Source: Gemmatimonas phototrophica
GTDB lineage: Bacteria > Gemmatimonadota > Gemmatimonadetes > Gemmatimonadales > Gemmatimonadaceae
Direction: 5' to 3'
Assembly (NCBI GenBank): GCA_945870175.1
Contig: CAMBRJ010000123.1
Location: 1-7,734, forward strand
DNA length: 7,734 nt
Below, piece after piece: positions 4,914 through 7,734 of the stretch (position 1 is the stretch's first letter; each line of letters begins with the position of its first letter). The notes below the pieces were generated by a model. The model had not been told where the DNA came from. It saw only the letters and a list, made by a program, of their open reading frames with translations, and did no database searches. The translations under genes and the position numbers were made by a program.

Positions 4914-6590
4914 TCAGTACCCCACCGCCATCCCATCCTTGCGCGGATCACTCCCCGCCGCAAACCCCTTGGGCAATCGCACGATCGCCTGCGCGCCGCC
5001 GAACGCGATCGTGGGTTGCTCGATGAGCACGTGCCCCATCGCCACCAGTGCGTTGCGCACGCCGTCGCCGATCGGCGGCTCCAGCGCCACGCGCTGTTTG
5101 TCGTAGTGACGGAAACGCGGCGCATCGATCGCCGCCTGCACGTCCATACCGAACACGAAGTAGTTGAGCAGGAACTGCACGTGCCCCTGCGCCTGCACAC
5201 CGCCGCCCATCAGCCCGAAGCTCATGTACGCCTGCTCGCGGCCGTTCACGGTCTGCGTCACAAAGCCGGGGATGAGGGTGTGAAACGGGCGCTTGCCCGG
5301 CGCGACCGTATTCGGCAGCCCCTCAGTGAGTGTGAAGCCTGCCCCGCGATTGTGCAGCGCAAAGCCGGTGCCCGGCACCACGATGCCCGACCCGAAGTAG
5401 TCGTAGTTCGAGTTGATGAACGACACCATGTTCCCTTGGGCGTCGGCCACGGTGAGATACACCGTCTCGCTCTTGGTGCGCAGCGGACCCGGGTCCACCC
5501 GCTCCTGCGCGCGCAGCGGATTCAGATAACTGCGACGCTCCGCGATGAACTCGTCTGTCAGCATCTGCGACGCCGGCATGGCGAGATGATCGGCGTCACC
5601 AACAAACCGATCGAGGTCGGCGTACGCCAGCTTCTTCGCCTCGATGAGATGATGCAGATACGCCGGTGAGTTGTGCCCCATCGCTTTCAGATCGTACGGC
5701 TCGAGAATACGCAGCATTTCGAGGGCGGCGATCCCCTGATTGCTGGGTGGCAGCTCCCACACGCGATAGCCCTTGAACGGCACGGACATCGGCGTCACCC
5801 AATTCGGCGCGTTCTTGCGCAGATCGTCGAGCGTGACGAAGCCGTCCAAGGCTTTCAAACGCGACACGATGCGCTTACCGATCGACCCACTGTAGAACAC
5901 GCCGATACCGCTGTCGGCGATCGTCTTGAGCGTGCGCGCGTAGTCGGGATTGCGAAACCACTCGCCGGCTTTGGGTGCTCGCGCACCAGGCAGAAACGTG
6001 GCGGCGGCCGCCGAATCGCGCTGCAAGAACGCGGTCTCATCGGCCCACTGCGCGGCAATGATCGGCGACACGGGAAATCCATCACGTGCGTAGCCGATCG
6101 CCGGCTGCAGCACTTGCGCGAGGGTGCGCTTGCCGTGCGTGCGCACGAGCTTGTCCCACCCCGCCAGCGCACCGGGCACTGTCACCGACATCACACCCTG
6201 CTGCGATCCCGCACGGAAGCCGCGCGCCTGCAACGTGGCGCGCGTCATGAATGACCCGGCGCGTCCGCTCGCGTTGATCGCCACGAGCTTCTGCTCCTTC
6301 GCCAGCCACACGATGGCGAACATGTCGCCGCCGATGCCCGTCATGTGCGGTTCGGTCACGCTCAACACGGCCGCCGCCGCGACCGCCGCGTCGATGGCGT
6401 TGCCACCGCGCCGCAGAATCTCGAGCCCTGCCGCCGACGCCAGCGGCTGACTGGTGGCCACGACCGCGCTCGACGCATACACCGTGGAGCGGCCCGCCAT
6501 GGTACTTGGACGCTGTGCCGCGAGGGGCGCAGCGGCCACCGCAAGCGCAACGAGTGCGCCGATACGCGCGCGAGAACGACGTGGTGACAT
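4914..6590 (-). CDS. Gamma-glutamyltransferase family protein (Ntn hydrolase), exported
   Basis: A 558-residue protein. The start is the ATG at 6590, with a G-run (GGGGG) six bases upstream. It opens a signal peptide: M-S-P-R-R-S-R-A-R, a hydrophobic A-L-V-A-L-A-V-A-A-A core, then cleavage near P-L-A-A-Q. Large-subunit motifs follow: A-S-S-A-V-V-A-T-S-Q-P-L, G-G-N-A-I-D-A-A-V-A, and T-E-P-H-M-T-G-I-G-G-D-M-F. N-A-S-G-R110 holds the Arg expected to bind the gamma-glutamyl carboxylate. The predicted autocleavage and nucleophile residue is Thr376 (codon 5465-5463) in S-E-T-V-Y-L-T-V-A-D-A-Q-G-N. This would give a large subunit of about 375 residues including the signal, and a small subunit of 183. 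The small subunit continues F-G-S-G-I-V-V-P-G-T-G-F, G-K-R-P-F-H-T-L-I-P-G and G-L-M-G-G-G. The T-V-Y rather than T-T-H start places it in the YwrD-like branch, not with classical Escherichia coli Ggt. It may therefore be a gamma-glutamyl or cephalosporin-type acylase of different specificity. It acts in the periplasm on glutathione or other gamma-glutamyl compounds. It may be co-transcribed with the VOC gene 77 bases upstream. Confidence 0.96.
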   Translation of the reverse strand: MSPRRSRARIGALVALAVAAAPLAAQRPSTMAGRSTVYASSAVVATSQPLASAAGLEILRRGGNAIDAAVAAAAVLSVTEPHMTGIGGDMFAIVWLAKEQKLVAINASGRAGSFMTRATLQARGFRAGSQQGVMSVTVPGALAGWDKLVRTHGKRTLAQVLQPAIGYARDGFPVSPIIAAQWADETAFLQRDSAAAATFLPGARAPKAGEWFRNPDYARTLKTIADSGIGVFYSGSIGKRIVSRLKALDGFVTLDDLRKNAPNWVTPMSVPFKGYRVWELPPSNQGIAALEMLRILEPYDLKAMGHNSPAYLHHLIEAKKLAYADLDRFVGDADHLAMPASQMLTDEFIAERRSYLNPLRAQERVDPGPLRTKSETVYLTVADAQGNMVSFINSNYDYFGSGIVVPGTGFALHNRGAGFTLTEGLPNTVAPGKRPFHTLIPGFVTQTVNGREQAYMSFGLMGGGVQAQGHVQFLLNYFVFGMDVQAAIDAPRFRHYDKQRVALEPPIGDGVRNALVAMGHVLIEQPTIAFGGAQAIVRLPKGFAAGSDPRKDGMAVGY

Positions 6591-6667
6591 GCAGTACCCC
6601 CAAGAGTGATTCACGGCCGAACGGACCCGACAAAGCTGCGGCGGCCAGCACGTGCGCGCCATCTACG

Positions 6668-7057
6668 TCAGGTGGTACCGCGCTCGCCGAACCAATAGCA
6701 CAGTCCATCGGGCGCAATGACGTAGCGGACTGTCCACGCCACGCCATCGCGCGGCTCCACGCCGAAATCCGACGGTGAGGACGTCAGCCCGCGCGTCGCG
6801 TACTCGTCGAACAGCGCCGTCAACCCGCGCACATGGAACGCGCAGCCATCCTGCGTCGGATCGCCGCCGTTCTCCTCGAGCCCGATTTGCACGGCGTCGC
6901 GCGCCAGCACCGCGCGGGGAAACGGCGCATCGTCGCGTGCGACCACACGAAAGCCGAGCACCGTTTCGTAGAATGGGACCGCCGCGGCGAGGTTCGGCAC
7001 CGGAAGATGCATGGTGTCGCCGCGGTAGCCGAACGCGTTCTCGAGCGTAGCGGTCAT
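6668..7057 (-). CDS. VOC family protein (glyoxalase/bleomycin-resistance fold)
   Basis: A 129-residue protein with two beta-alpha-beta-beta-beta modules. The first begins M-H17-L-P-V-P-N-L-A-A-A-V-P-F-Y-E-T-V-L-G-F, the hallmark opening of the vicinal oxygen chelate fold, and ends V-Q-I-G-L-E61-E. The second begins C-A-F-H75-V-R-G-L-T-A-L-F-D-E-Y and ends V-I-A-P-D-G-L-C-Y-W-F-G-E125. H17, E61 or E62, H75 and E125 lie where the fold places its divalent metal ligands, so metal binding is plausible. The substrate could be a small molecule such as a glutathione- or thiol-conjugate, or this could be a binding protein only. The start is supported by GAGGT six bases upstream. No signal peptide, so cytoplasmic. 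It sits upstream of gamma-glutamyltransferase on the same strand with a 77-base gap. A functional link through glutathione chemistry is possible but not shown by the sequence. Confidence 0.9.
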   Translation of the reverse strand: MTATLENAFGYRGDTMHLPVPNLAAAVPFYETVLGFRVVARDDAPFPRAVLARDAVQIGLEENGGDPTQDGCAFHVRGLTALFDEYATRGLTSSPSDFGVEPRDGVAWTVRYVIAPDGLCYWFGERGTT

Positions 7058-7299
7058 GGCGTCACCTCGACAACCGTTGGCCGTGATACGTCGAAACGCA
7101 CGTGCACCATGCCTTCCCCAACTCGACTGAACGCGGTGTAGTACTGGGTTGTCATCACGACCTCACCGTGGTGGATTGCTGTCGCAGGGGGCTATACCGG
7201 CCCGTTGCCGGATACACGTAGATTAGGCAATAGTGGCATGGCCGGCGGGCGTACCCGACGCACCGTTCGACCACCCTTCACTCCGGCCGCGAGGCAGTG
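7058..7299. other. Divergent intergenic region between the VOC gene and the DUF4342 gene
   Basis: 242 bases with no gene I can support. It must hold the promoters of both flanking genes. I see the VOC ribosome-binding site (GAGGT on the minus strand, 7064-7068) and GAGG at 7291-7294 for the DUF4342 gene. A weak, bulged inverted repeat lies around 7193-7214 with CCGG arms. No convincing -35/-10 pair was found. Confidence 0.5.
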
Positions 7300-7554
7300 A
7301 TGGAGCAGATCAAGGTGGCGGGCGACAAACTCAAGTCGACCCTGAAGCAGCTCGTTCGCGAGGGCAACGTACGCCGCATCATCGTGCGCAACGCAACCGG
7401 CCGCACGCTGATCGACATGCCCCTCAGTGCAGGCTTGGCGGGCGCCTTCCTGGCGCCACTCTGGGCCGCCATCGCCGGCATCGTCGCGCTGGCCACCGAG
7501 TTTACCATCGTGGTCGAGCGCGACCCGGAGCATCAGGTCACGAACGTCGAGTGA
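7300..7554 (+). CDS. DUF4342 small membrane-associated protein
   Basis: An 84-residue protein. The ATG at 7300 is preferred over the adjacent in-frame GTG at 7297, because GAGG at 7291-7294 gives a five-base spacer to the ATG and only two to the GTG. Residues 1-25 form a charged amphipathic helix (V-A-G-D-K-L-K-S-T-L-K-Q-L-V-R-E-G-N). V-R-R-I-I-V-R-N-A-T-G-R-T-L-I-D-M-P-L follows, and then a hydrophobic stretch of about 25 residues, A-G-L-A-G-A-F-L-A-P-L-W, I-A-G-I-V-A-L-A. It ends F-T-I-V-V-E-R-D. This order (lysine-rich helix, G-N-V-R-R-I-I, a sentence such as T-L-I-x-x-P-L, hydrophobic segment, I-V-V-E-R) is the DUF4342 pattern as I know it. The family's function is unknown, and in some bacteria the domain is fused to a UBA-like module, which is absent here. 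The hydrophobic stretch may be a membrane hairpin or the buried core of a small oligomer. It appears monocistronic. Confidence 0.88.
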   Translation: MEQIKVAGDKLKSTLKQLVREGNVRRIIVRNATGRTLIDMPLSAGLAGAFLAPLWAAIAGIVALATEFTIVVERDPEHQVTNVE

Positions 7555-7584
7555 CGGCGGCGGGAGCGGAGGCAATACACTTGG

Positions 7585-7621
7585 CAGTGGACAGTGGACA
7601 GTGGACAGGCGTCTGGCGTCT
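7585..7621 (+). repeat. Heptanucleotide tandem repeats (CAGTGGA x3, GGCGTCT x2)
   Basis: CAGTGGA occurs three times head-to-tail at 7585-7605. After two bases, GGCGTCT occurs twice at 7608-7621. Both units are seven bases long although their sequences differ. They lie in non-coding DNA, 30 bases after the DUF4342 stop. The arrangement resembles the short tandemly repeated heptanucleotides known from cyanobacterial intergenic regions. That is a comparison of form only, not of origin. Confidence 0.75.
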
Positions 7622-7665
7622 GACTGGGTATAGTGGTCAGAATTCAGCAACGACAGTCCACAGTG
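7619..7665. repeat. Inverted repeat and reverse-strand heptamer copy beside the tandem repeats
   Basis: TCTGAC (7619-7624) and GTCAGA (7636-7641) form a perfect six-base inverted repeat around an 11-base loop. Further right, GACAGTCCACAGTG (7652-7665) contains GTCCAC, the reverse complement of the GTGGAC core of the CAGTGGA array. Together with the array this makes a compact repeat mosaic of about 80 bases. No T-run follows the hairpin, so it does not look like a standard intrinsic terminator. Confidence 0.5.
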
Positions 7666-7734
7666 CCGAGCCATTTGGTGGTGCCGTTCGATAGTGCGGC
7701 GCGGCGCCATGTGAGCCGAAGTGCCCGGGGGATC
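7666..7734. other. Non-coding right edge, no feature supported
   Basis: The last bases contain a GC-rich self-complementary stretch (GGCGCGGCGCC, 7692-7702) and end in GATC. No open frame with a family pattern and no RNA gene can be recognised before the window stops. Confidence 0.4.

Noticed and set aside
4644..5669. A 341-codon plus-strand open frame across the toxin and the gamma-glutamyltransferase
   Set aside because: It runs out of frame with the toxin and antisense to a clear gamma-glutamyltransferase. The composition (Arg/His-rich) is that of a shadow frame.
6591..6667. Terminator hairpin between the VOC gene and gamma-glutamyltransferase
   Set aside because: Only a four-base GCTG/CAGC stem with no T-run on the relevant strand.
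7193..7214. Hairpin upstream of DUF4342 as a possible riboregulator or operator
   Set aside because: The stem is short and bulged, with CCGG arms that are common in GC-rich DNA.
7585..7621. Possible CRISPR array
   Set aside because: The units are seven bases, directly adjacent, without spacers, and there are no cas genes.
7713..7734. Start of a tRNA-Leu-like sequence (GCCGAAGTG...)
   Set aside because: The resemblance stops after nine bases; the D-arm consensus is missing and the window ends before any further arm could be checked.

Overview
The window looks like chromosomal DNA from a GC-rich, soil-type bacterium, with GC around the mid-60s percent by eye. The closest fit I can suggest is Gemmatimonadota. 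This rests on protein style (exported S9 peptidase, exported D-aminoacylase-like amidohydrolase, YwrD-type gamma-glutamyltransferase, a DUF4342 protein) and not on any marker gene, so it is tentative. The window begins and ends exactly with GATC, so it may be a restriction-fragment clone insert.

Layout. Positions 1-1188 (+) hold the C-terminal part of an S9 (DPP4/acylaminoacyl-type) peptidase, cut by the left edge. It is followed on the same strand by a lipoprotein-like amidohydrolase of the N-acyl-D-amino-acid deacylase family (1237-2979). Facing these on the minus strand are a small secreted protein of unknown function (2995-3477) and a SnoaL/NTF2-like protein (3627-4037). A 309-bp divergent intergenic region (4038-4346) ends in an AT-rich, multiply palindromic operator. 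It drives a type II toxin-antitoxin pair: an AbrB/PrlF-like antitoxin (4347-4571) and a MazF/PemK-like toxin (4558-4890) overlapping by 14 bases. On the minus strand come an exported gamma-glutamyltransferase (4914-6590) and, upstream of it, a VOC/glyoxalase-fold protein (6668-7057). A small DUF4342 membrane protein (7300-7554, +) lies next to the right edge. The last 180 bases carry short heptanucleotide tandem repeats.

How the genes fit together. The S9 peptidase, the D-aminoacylase-like enzyme and the gamma-glutamyltransferase are all peptide or amide hydrolases. The latter two carry visible export signals, and the peptidase's N-terminus is off the window. Together they suggest periplasmic breakdown of peptides, N-acyl-D-amino acids and gamma-glutamyl compounds. 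The toxin-antitoxin pair sits between these genes as a small accessory insertion.

I found no convincing new multi-gene system. The observations most worth following up are the alternating-palindrome operator of the toxin-antitoxin pair, the loss of the canonical HxH metal motif in the amidohydrolase, and the heptamer repeats at the right edge.
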